This document shows positions 5,780-11,883 of a stretch of 11,883 nt of DNA, in pieces. Made by a program: the position numbers and the translations under genes. Below the pieces are notes generated by a model. That model did no database searches and was not told the DNA's origin. It saw only the letters and a program-made list of their open reading frames with translations. Position 1 is the first letter of the stretch; every line of letters starts with the position of its first letter. This stretch comes from Nitrospira sp. (GTDB taxonomy: Bacteria; Nitrospirota; Nitrospiria; Nitrospirales; Nitrospiraceae). The stretch is taken from NCBI GenBank assembly GCA_015904075.1, contig JABMDH010000037.1, positions 6,477-18,359 on the forward strand, written 5' to 3'.

Positions 5780-6185
5780 GGCCACCGCCCTTGCCATCGG
5801 CAAGGCGATGCTCGATAAGAAGGCCGTCGATGTCCAGGTGCTGCATGTCGCCCCGCTCACCTCTGTGGCCGATTACCTGGTGATCGGATCGGCTGAATCG
5901 GATCGACAGACCCGCGCGATCGCTGATTATATCGACGGCACACTCTCTCGCAGTGGCCAGCATCCGTTGAGCATTGAAGGGACATCGTCAGGACAGTGGG
6001 TATTGCTCGACTTCGGCGATGTCGTTGCCCATATTTTCCGGCAGGATACCCGATCGCACTATGCCCTGGAACGGCTGTGGAGCGATGCGAAGCAGGTCCC
6101 GCTTCCCGAGGAGGCACCTGCTCCGGTAGCGGCGCCTAAACGACGCATCGTCGTACGGAAAGCGGCTGCACACAAAACGGTCTAG
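5763..6185 (+). CDS. rsfS: Ribosomal silencing factor RsfS, apparent ATC start
   Basis: Binds uL14 on the 50S subunit and blocks subunit joining when nutrients are limiting. The frame encodes the whole domain: helix ATALAIGKAMLDKKAVDVQ, LTSVADYLVIGSAESDRQ, the SIEGTSSGQWVLLDFGDVVAHIF core and YALERLW, followed by an Ala/Pro/Lys-rich tail ending in AAAHKTV. No ATG, GTG or TTG lies in frame near the expected start; the next in-frame ATG (5808) would delete most of the first helix, and its Shine-Dalgarno is poor. AGGAGG at 5751-5756 favours ATC 5763 (140 residues). A sequencing error or a real rare start are both possible. It overlaps the nadD 3' end by 17 bases and its stop lies two bases before the next gene. 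Confidence 0.88.
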   Translation: MAQTSKATALAIGKAMLDKKAVDVQVLHVAPLTSVADYLVIGSAESDRQTRAIADYIDGTLSRSGQHPLSIEGTSSGQWVLLDFGDVVAHIFRQDTRSHYALERLWSDAKQVPLPEEAPAPVAAPKRRIVVRKAAAHKTV

Positions 6186-6187
6186 CC

Positions 6188-7588
6188 ATGCTCAGACTGC
6201 TCATCACAATTTTCTTCGTCAGCGCCGGCGTCTTCATCTACAGCTATTTCCGCGAACTGAATCCGGGCACAGTCCTCATCCATACAAGCTCGTCCGCTGA
6301 GTTCGACCTCAGTCCCGTCACGCTTGTCCTTATCTCGATGGCCATCGGAGCGGTCTTCGTGACCTTCGTCGTCGGCCTGCAGCAAACGGCCCATGCGATC
6401 ATCAACTGGCGCAGCAACCGGCTCGTGCGCCGCAAAGAAAAAGTGGACACACTGCATCGTGACGGCACGCACGCCTTCATGTCGAAACGCACGATGGAAG
6501 CGATTACGCTCTTCGAGAAAGCCCTCGCCATCGACCCCAACCGGGCCGATTCCCTGCTATGGCTGGGAAACATCTATCGATCTGAGCAGAACTTCCCCGA
6601 AGCGATCCGGCTACACCAACATGCCCATCGTGTCGACGAGCGGAATATCGAAGTGCTGCTGGAATTGAGCAAGGACCTCGAAGGCGCGAAACGCTATGAG
6701 GAAGCGCTCCAGTCATTCCAAAAAATCCTGAAGCTTGAGCCGGACAATTTGACGGCACTGATTCGCAAGCGGGACTTGAATATTCGCCTGGAGCGATGGA
6801 GCGAGGCGCTGGAGATCCAGCATCGCCTTCTCAAGGCCCATCTTCCGAATCAGGAAAAAGAGGCTGAGAACGCGTTGCTGATCGGGTACATGTACGAGGT
6901 CGGCCGCCAGCTGCTCGAACGTGGACACCCGGATAAAGCTCGCCGCTATTTCAGGGGCGCCATTAAAAAAGATCGCAGCTTCCTGCCCGCCTATATCGGA
7001 CTCGGCGAAATCCTGATCCATGAAGGCAAGACCAAAGATGCCGTCGAAATCTTGAAGAAGGTCTATACCAGAACGCGGAGCGTGATTATCCTCCATCGCC
7101 TTGAAGAATTGTTCCTGGACCAGGGGGAGCCGGGCGAAATCATCCGCGTGTACCAAGATGCGCTGCAGCAGGACCCGCAGAATCCCGTGCTGCAATTCTA
7201 TCTGGGCAAGCTCTATTATCGTCTTGAAATGATCGATGAAGCCTTCGATATTCTTTCAACGATCGAAGGGCCACAAGATCATCTGCTCGATTATCACAAG
7301 ATCATGGCCAACCTCTTCTTGCGCAAACAGCAATTCGAACAGGCCATCATCGAACTCAAAAAAGCGCTCAGTTTCAAAAAGCGCGTCGTGGTTCCCTACA
7401 TCTGCACTCAATGCCAGCAAGAGTCTGTCGAATGGTCCGGCCGCTGCCGGCGTTGTGCCCGCTGGAACACGCTGACCGCACTCCCCTGGCTCGAAGCCAC
7501 ACCGCCGGCGGATGGATCAGGAGGAACGGCTGCGTCCGTTCGCGCCATCCCCTATCAAGGCATTGCTTCTCCGTTTGAAACCGTGTAG
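6188..7588 (+). CDS. lapB: LapA-LapB-like fused membrane TPR protein with C-terminal zinc ribbon
   Basis: LapB (YciM) is an inner-membrane adaptor that brings LpxC to the FtsH protease and so sets lipopolysaccharide synthesis; LapA is a small two-helix membrane partner. The 466-residue product starts with a hydrophobic segment (3-21), a short NPGTVLIHTSS stretch, a second hydrophobic segment (41-65) and a basic region, the layout of LapA (DUF1049). TPR repeats follow (about 86-400), including GNIYRSEQNFPEAIRLHQ, which matches the LapB GN-(L/I)-(F/Y)-RS region. Then comes a rubredoxin-like knuckle with Cys 406, 409, 420 and 423 (C-x2-C-x10-C-x2-C), diagnostic of LapB. About 40 Gly/Ala/Pro-rich residues follow. 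LapB normally has one membrane helix, so this looks like LapA and LapB in one chain. ATG 6188 begins two bases after rsfS. Role in LpxC control is inferred from the family. Confidence 0.85.
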   Translation: MLRLLITIFFVSAGVFIYSYFRELNPGTVLIHTSSSAEFDLSPVTLVLISMAIGAVFVTFVVGLQQTAHAIINWRSNRLVRRKEKVDTLHRDGTHAFMSKRTMEAITLFEKALAIDPNRADSLLWLGNIYRSEQNFPEAIRLHQHAHRVDERNIEVLLELSKDLEGAKRYEEALQSFQKILKLEPDNLTALIRKRDLNIRLERWSEALEIQHRLLKAHLPNQEKEAENALLIGYMYEVGRQLLERGHPDKARRYFRGAIKKDRSFLPAYIGLGEILIHEGKTKDAVEILKKVYTRTRSVIILHRLEELFLDQGEPGEIIRVYQDALQQDPQNPVLQFYLGKLYYRLEMIDEAFDILSTIEGPQDHLLDYHKIMANLFLRKQQFEQAIIELKKALSFKKRVVVPYICTQCQQESVEWSGRCRRCARWNTLTALPWLEATPPADGSGGTAASVRAIPYQGIASPFETV

Positions 7589-7643
7589 GTTTTGGCCGTC
7601 CTATTATCCCATCATCATTTTCAACAGCGCGGAGCACTGACGC

Positions 7644-8639
7644 ATGACGGATTTTCAACGGTTCGCCGATAAAGCCCTGCAAGACGAATCCCTGACCAGA
7701 GATGAATGCCGCGCTGTACTCCAATCGGCCGACGACGACCTGCTGGACCTGCTGCATGCAGCCTTTCGCGTCCGTTCCCGCTATTTCGGGAAAACCGTTC
7801 GCCTGCAGATGCTGCAGAACGCCAAAAGCGGCGCCTGCCAGGAAGACTGCCACTACTGTTCACAATCCGCCATCTCGACTGCGCCTATCGAGCGCTATAA
7901 CTTATTGCCCCGGAAACAGATGGTCGAGGGCGCGCGGCAAGCCGCCGCATCCAAAGCGCAGCGCTATTGCATCGTGATCAGCGGCCGGAGCCCGCTGGAT
8001 CGGGAAATTGACGAGATCGCCGGAGCCGTCCGCGCTATCAAGCAGGAGATTCCCATTCAGATTTGCTGTTCACTCGGCTTGATGAATGAAGGCCAGGCCA
8101 AGCGACTCAAATCCGCCGGGGTAGACCGTGTGAATCACAACTTGAACACCAGTGAGGCATTCCATTCCTCGATTTGCACCACCCACACATTTCAAGACCG
8201 GCTTGCCACGATCAAGAACGCACGGGCAGCCGGATTGGAAATCTGCTCGGGCGGGATCGTGGGTATGGGGGAACAAGACGACGATTTGATTGATCTGGCG
8301 ATAGCCTTGCGCGATGTGAACCCGGATTCCATTCCCTTGAATATGCTCAATGCCGTGGCCGGCACCCCGCTCGAACACTGTGATCACCTCACGCCGCAAC
8401 GCTGTTTGAAAGTCCTCTGCCTCTTCCGCTTCCTCCATCCACGGACCGAGCTCCGCATCGCCGGAGGACGCGAACAGAACCTCCGCAGCCTGCAACCCCT
8501 GTCACTCTATCCGGCCGACTCCGTCTTCGTGAATAACTACCTCACGACTCCCGGCACACCGGCGCCGGAAGTCTGGGGCATGATCGAAGACCTGGGGTTC
8601 AAGATTGAAGTGGACTATCAGCAGCCGGTCGCTGGCTGA
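7644..8639 (+). CDS. bioB: Biotin synthase
   Basis: Radical SAM enzyme that inserts sulfur into dethiobiotin, the last step of biotin synthesis. The 331 residues match the family length. The radical SAM cysteines are C65, C69 and C72 (GACQEDCHYCSQS). Probable ligands of the auxiliary 2Fe-2S cluster are C109 (YCIV), C141 (ICCSLG), C201 (EICSGG) and the arginine in RIAGGREQN. VNHNLNTSE and YPADSVFVNNYLTTPG are further family blocks. GGAG at 7631-7634, nine bases upstream, supports ATG 7644. The gene is separated by 55 bp from the LapAB-like gene; no other biotin gene is in the window, so the pathway must be encoded elsewhere. No BirA-type operator was recognised. Confidence 0.97.
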   Translation: MTDFQRFADKALQDESLTRDECRAVLQSADDDLLDLLHAAFRVRSRYFGKTVRLQMLQNAKSGACQEDCHYCSQSAISTAPIERYNLLPRKQMVEGARQAAASKAQRYCIVISGRSPLDREIDEIAGAVRAIKQEIPIQICCSLGLMNEGQAKRLKSAGVDRVNHNLNTSEAFHSSICTTHTFQDRLATIKNARAAGLEICSGGIVGMGEQDDDLIDLAIALRDVNPDSIPLNMLNAVAGTPLEHCDHLTPQRCLKVLCLFRFLHPRTELRIAGGREQNLRSLQPLSLYPADSVFVNNYLTTPGTPAPEVWGMIEDLGFKIEVDYQQPVAG

Positions 8640-8674
8640 TACTCAGGGATGGACTACTGCCGACTGCTCAACCG

Positions 8675-8851
8675 CTATCGCCACAACACCGCTGACGGCT
8701 TATCCATATAGGTCAGCAGAGCAATCATCCCCGCCCCCACCAACAGCCAGAGACAGCCGCCCTTCCACTTTCTTTGGCTGAACGAGAACACCGCCAGCAG
8801 GAATATGACTGAGCCGAGAATACCGATGAACGTCGAACCAGCTGCACTCAT
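8675..8851 (-). CDS. Small two-helix membrane protein (58 aa), function unknown
   Basis: From ATG 8851 the frame gives 58 residues: a hydrophobic helix (about 6-22, FIGILGSVIFLLAVFSF), a short basic SQRKWKGG loop and a second helix (about 30-45, CLWLLVGAGMIALLTYM). That pattern is typical of a real small inner-membrane hairpin. The open frame extends upstream to GTG 8986, but that extra part looks non-coding. No clear Shine-Dalgarno precedes ATG 8851. It lies downstream of the TPR gene on the same strand and converges with bioB, leaving 35 bp between their stops. I do not recognise a family. Confidence 0.5.
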   Translation of the reverse strand: MSAAGSTFIGILGSVIFLLAVFSFSQRKWKGGCLWLLVGAGMIALLTYMDKPSAVLWR

Positions 8852-8982
8852 GGGCTCGGGTGTACCACGCCGCGTGTTTGAAACTCCAGTGACAGAATAG
8901 ACAGGCTGTACAGAGCATCGACCGAACCGGCGGCTACCCGCCTTAGCCCAGGCGCAACCTCTTTGACAATACACATCCGCAT
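8848..8982 (-). CDS. Doubtful 44-aa ORF linking the TPR gene to the small membrane protein
   Basis: The ATG at 8982 directly follows the TGA of the TPR gene (TGAATG), and its own TGA overlaps the ATG of the 58-residue ORF as ATGA (8851-8848). Such stop-start junctions are typical of translationally coupled genes. The predicted peptide (begins MRMCIVKEVAPG) shows no recognisable domain, and there is no convincing Shine-Dalgarno beyond GATGAG. It may be chance. Confidence 0.2.
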   Translation of the reverse strand: MRMCIVKEVAPGLRRVAAGSVDALYSLSILSLEFQTRGVVHPSP

Positions 8983-10689
8983 TCACTCATCAGATCCAAC
9001 GATCCGGAACCGCACTTCGTCCACGTGGGTATACGCGGACGTGTGTTCTCCGGCGAATAGCCCGCACCGATACAGACCCGGTGCCCATCCGGCTGCCGGC
9101 GGAGTGAGCATGAAATACCCGGACCGGTCGCTCATCGATGTGAGCACATGATCCTGCGCCTCCACGCGAGACTCTTGCGCCATGTCTGACGACTCCACCA
9201 CACAACGCGCCGTGAGCGGCACGGCATCGAATGAGTCCGACACTAAACCAAAGACCAAGTAGATCTCACGCTGTGTTGCATAAAAGGTATCGTTGGGATT
9301 GAGCGGGATGTACTCGTGCGCCCCCGTGGGGAAATCGTCTCGCATGACAGTGCCTGCCGGAATCACAAAACGAAACCAACTGAAATCCGCATCCCGGCCC
9401 ATAAGCGTCGCCGCCTGATCCAATGCCTTCTGCGGCATCACCCGCTCGGTAGCCTTTGCATAGACCTCGTCCACCGGCAATTCTTTGGATACAGCCTGGC
9501 CGGCGCCGCCGTTGCCACTCGCTGTGGCCTCGTCCTTGAGTATCGCCAACTCAGGAACGTGCGGCCGTACTTTATCCAGCCACCGGGCTATTTTTTCTTT
9601 TGAGAGCACACGCGTACCGGCTGGAAGCGTCACATTTTTGTTGCTCTCCTCAAATTCAATCGCGGCATCATAGAGCACCTGAAAATGCACGAATGCATCT
9701 TCCCACTGTTCCAATTCCACGAGACATTGACCCATCCGAAACGTTGTGTCGGCATAGTCCTCTTCGCTGGGATCCAGGTCGGACATCTTTCCGAACACAG
9801 CCAACGCGTCCTTGCACCGCCCCAACTGCATGAGCGTCACGCCCAATTGATGCGTCGCAAGGGCATCCTTGGGATTCAGCGCCAGCATCTGCCGATAGAC
9901 CGGCTCAGCCTCTTGATAGCGGCCTGCCGCAAACAGTTTCCAGGCGTCTGCGCGAATAGCCGCCCATTCCCTCAACTGAGACTCGGTGGCGCCCGCCGTC
10001 AACGCAGGAGTAAATCGCCGTCCTCGCTCCATGGATTCATACAATTGCGCGAGCTGATTCTTCGCCGGGATCTCCAGCGATGAGCCGGGCGTAAGTTGCT
10101 CTAACACCGCCCGCACCCCCGCTTCTGCACCTTGATAATCCAGCACATCAAACTGCGCGCGCGCCATGGCCAATCGCCAGCCGAGTAAGTCGGGTCTCAG
10201 TCGGACGGCTTGCTGATACGACTCCAACGATTCCTCCAGCCGGTCGAGCTTCCGAAGCTCTTGTGCCAATTTCAGTTGCGCCAATGGGTTGGCCGGATCG
10301 AGCCGGGCAATCCGTCGTAATTCTGCAATGGCCTCGTCGTTTTGCCCCCATCGAACCAACAGACTCCATTTCGCCCAGCGAACATCTAACGCAGACGGCT
10401 GTACAGTGAGCGCCGTCTCATAGGCCTGAACCGCCTCTTGAGGCCCCCGGAACGTGGCAAGAATGTCGCCCCGTAGTTTGTGTAACAGCACCGACCGTGG
10501 GTGGCGCTGAATACCTTGATCAAGCAATTCGAGCGCGCTCGTGACCGCACCGCTTTCCCATCCCCCCCTCGCCTGTTCGAATACATGCGCTTCTGACGTA
10601 TGGGCTGCGTCGTCCGCGTACACGATCCCGCGTGCTGCCACGGCCAGTATCAACACTAGCGACGCAATGAGTGGAGACGTATGCTGCAT
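8983..10689 (-). CDS. Secreted TPR-repeat protein with C-terminal beta-rich domain
   Basis: From ATG 10689 the protein has 568 residues. It opens with a signal peptide (SPLIASLVLILAVAARG) and a likely cut at VYA-DD, so it should act in the periplasm or outer envelope. TPR-like helical pairs follow, for example GPQEAVQAYETALTVQPSA, LDRLEESLESYQQAVRLRPD, GRYQEAEPVYRQMLALNPKD and GRCKDALAVFGKMSDLDPSE. A linker leads to a C-terminal domain of about 130 residues (WFRFVIPAGTVMRDDF onward) with alternating beta-type segments, ending GLYRCGLFAGEHTSAYTHV and RFRIV, which suggests an immunoglobulin-like fold. The frame stays open to 10761; GTG 10704 is a second candidate start, but ATG 10689 begins right at the signal peptide. 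The specific function is unknown; TPR domains normally mediate protein binding. Divergent from trmL across 151 bp. Confidence 0.88.
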   Translation of the reverse strand: MQHTSPLIASLVLILAVAARGIVYADDAAHTSEAHVFEQARGGWESGAVTSALELLDQGIQRHPRSVLLHKLRGDILATFRGPQEAVQAYETALTVQPSALDVRWAKWSLLVRWGQNDEAIAELRRIARLDPANPLAQLKLAQELRKLDRLEESLESYQQAVRLRPDLLGWRLAMARAQFDVLDYQGAEAGVRAVLEQLTPGSSLEIPAKNQLAQLYESMERGRRFTPALTAGATESQLREWAAIRADAWKLFAAGRYQEAEPVYRQMLALNPKDALATHQLGVTLMQLGRCKDALAVFGKMSDLDPSEEDYADTTFRMGQCLVELEQWEDAFVHFQVLYDAAIEFEESNKNVTLPAGTRVLSKEKIARWLDKVRPHVPELAILKDEATASGNGGAGQAVSKELPVDEVYAKATERVMPQKALDQAATLMGRDADFSWFRFVIPAGTVMRDDFPTGAHEYIPLNPNDTFYATQREIYLVFGLVSDSFDAVPLTARCVVESSDMAQESRVEAQDHVLTSMSDRSGYFMLTPPAAGWAPGLYRCGLFAGEHTSAYTHVDEVRFRIVGSDE

Positions 10690-10840
10690 ATCAATAGACC
10701 GCACGAATTCGGGCAGATAAGGCCGTGAGGGTCCACTATACCAAATACCAAGAAGCGGCATGAAATAGGGATTTCCCTTGTTCCCGTGATCCGTTATAAG
10801 TTATCGGCCATCAACGGTCAGATCATGTGCGACTGCCAGT

Positions 10841-11305
10841 ATGTTCGACGTCATTCTCTATCAACCGGAAATTCCCCCGAACACCGGCAACATCATCCGT
10901 CTCTGCGCCAATACCGGCGCCAGACTGCATCTGGTAAAACCGCTCGGATTCTCGCTCGACGATAAGCAGCTGCTGCGAGCCGGATTGGACTATCATGAAT
11001 TTGCCACCCTCGCCGTGTATGACAATTGGACTGACTGCGCGATGCGCTTTAAAGATCGCCGCATGTTCGCCGTGTCCACAAAAGGGACACAACGTTTCGA
11101 CCTGGTCCCCTATGCATCGGATGATGTCTTTCTCTTCGGGCCAGAAACTCGCGGACTGCCGGCGGAACTGATTCATGCGGTCGGCGAATCACAACGAATC
11201 CGCGTGCCGATGCTGCCTAACAGCCGAAGCCTCAACCTGTCCAATGCCGTGGCCGTGGTGATCTACGAAGCCTGGCGGCAGATCGGGTTCGGGAACGGCC
11301 GATAA
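10841..11305 (+). CDS. trmL: tRNA (cytidine(34)-2'-O)-methyltransferase TrmL (SPOUT family)
   Basis: S-adenosylmethionine-dependent enzyme that 2'-O-methylates the wobble base (position 34) of certain leucine tRNAs. The 154-residue length is that of the minimal trefoil-knot enzyme without extra RNA-binding domains. Motif 1 is [15 protein letters not shown] (12-26), motif 2 is [10 protein letters not shown], and motif 3 is [20 protein letters not shown], which form the knotted cofactor site. ATG 10841 starts the conserved [17 protein letters not shown]. No strong Shine-Dalgarno is visible. The gene stands alone, divergent from the TPR gene and 197 bp ahead of galE. A related SpoU-type methyltransferase is possible, but length and motifs favour TrmL. 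Confidence 0.94.
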   Translation: MFDVILYQPEIPPNTGNIIRLCANTGARLHLVKPLGFSLDDKQLLRAGLDYHEFATLAVYDNWTDCAMRFKDRRMFAVSTKGTQRFDLVPYASDDVFLFGPETRGLPAELIHAVGESQRIRVPMLPNSRSLNLSNAVAVVIYEAWRQIGFGNGR

Positions 11306-11393
11306 AGAATCGTCCGACTGGTTCCTCGACTCTGAATCACCGTATCCCAGCACACCGGCCGCGAATTGATCGCGACACTGTCCACCTCTGTTT

Positions 11394-11421
11394 TTCACAT
11401 ACAATTCTTCACAGATATAGT
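11394..11421 (+). promoter_or_regulatory. Candidate sigma-70-type promoter for galE
   Basis: TTCACA (11394-11399) and TATAGT (11416-11421) each match five of six consensus bases and are 16 bp apart, in the AT-richer gap between trmL and galE. Transcription would start about 75 bases before the galE GTG. It is a visual match only. Confidence 0.35.
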
Positions 11422-11502
11422 TTCCTTTTCTTGATCTTCGCTCGTGATCTGATAACCTGGCATCAGAAGAATATATTGTGTTGAATTCTACTGAGGTGCT
11501 GC

Positions 11503-11883
11503 GTGATTCTCGTCACAGGCGGAGCCGGCTATATCGGATCGCATACCTGCATAGAACTCCTGCAGGCCGGATTCGACGTCACCGTCTTTGACAACTTCTG
11601 CAATAGCCATCCTGAAGCCCTGGCACGCGTCCAGCGGATCACAGGAAAGGCTGTCCCGCTGATCCGGGGCGACTGCCGTGATCGTGCCGCACTGATCGCC
11701 GCCTTGCGACAGTGTCAGGCGACAGCCGTGATTCATTTTGCCGGACTCAAGGCAGTCGGGGAATCGGTGCAGCACCCCCTGTCTTACTATGACAACAACG
11801 TGGTGGGTTCCTTGCGCCTGCTCGAAGCCATGGGCGAATGCGGGGTGAAACAGCTGGTATTCAGTTCATCTGCCACGGTTTAT
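11503..11883 (+). CDS. galE: UDP-glucose 4-epimerase, 5' part (cut by window end)
   Basis: NAD-dependent short-chain dehydrogenase that interconverts UDP-glucose and UDP-galactose (or their N-acetyl forms), feeding cell-surface polysaccharides. The 127 visible residues begin [15 protein letters not shown], with the Rossmann TGGAGYIG, and include VTVFDNF, a GDCRD acidic turn, [14 protein letters not shown] and FSSSATVY, which carries the conserved serine of the active site. The catalytic Tyr-xxx-Lys lies beyond the window. GTG 11503 is the start: the conserved ILVTGG block follows at once and GAGG (11493-11496) lies six bases upstream. No stop or frameshift is seen. Confidence 0.95.
   Translation, partial: MILVTGGAGYIGSHTCIELLQAGFDVTVFDNFCNSHPEALARVQRITGKAVPLIRGDCRDRAALIAALRQCQATAVIHFAGLKAVGESVQHPLSYYDNNVVGSLRLLEAMGECGVKQLVFSSSATVY

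Noticed and set aside
10778..10806. TTGTTC ... TTATCG as the trmL promoter
   Set aside because: With 17-bp spacing the -10 match is poor; the better TATAAG (10795-10800) is only 11 bp from TTGTTC.
11360..11374. CGCGA-ATTGA-TCGCG hairpin after trmL as terminator
   Set aside because: The stem is only 5 bp and no T-run follows directly; the nearest is 16 bases away.

Overview
The window is about 11.9 kb of GC-rich, densely coding bacterial chromosome carrying mainly housekeeping genes. Gene content and order (tpiA-secG, then obg-proB-nadD-rsfS), the style of the proteins and a palindromic repeat resembling ones I associate from memory with Nitrospira genomes suggest Nitrospira or a close relative (Nitrospirota). 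That assignment is an inference and was not searched.

Layout. 1-913: 3' part of tpiA and complete secG, rightward. 914-2076: ilvE, leftward, bracketed by two direct copies of a repeat: a 60-bp half copy at its 3' end (1005-1064), which supplies the stop codon, and a full palindromic copy of about 126 bp at its 5' end (core 1939-2064), read in frame into the N-terminus. 2094-5018: obg and proB, interrupted by a 796-bp tandem duplication (units 2755-3550 and 3551-4346). It leaves a truncated proB and a 5'-less obg between intact obg and intact proB. The units are about 88% identical with no indel, and the differences are mostly synonymous. 5042-7588: nadD, rsfS (no ordinary start codon; a good ribosome binding site points to ATC) and a LapA-LapB-like fusion. 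7644-8639: bioB. 8675-10689: leftward, a secreted TPR protein followed by one likely and one doubtful small ORF. 10841-11305: trmL. 11503 to the end: the 5' third of galE.

Functions. TpiA (glycolysis), SecG (protein export), IlvE (branched-chain amino acids), Obg and RsfS (ribosome assembly and silencing), ProB (proline), NadD (NAD), LapAB (control of lipopolysaccharide synthesis), BioB (biotin), TrmL (tRNA wobble methylation) and GalE (UDP-sugars) form a core metabolism and translation neighbourhood. I see no phage, CRISPR, defence or biosynthetic cluster. The unusual biology is structural: the palindromic repeat built into ilvE, and the mosaic obg-proB duplication, which is either homologous-illegitimate recombination with a diverged relative, an old duplication cut by a deletion, or a chimeric assembly.
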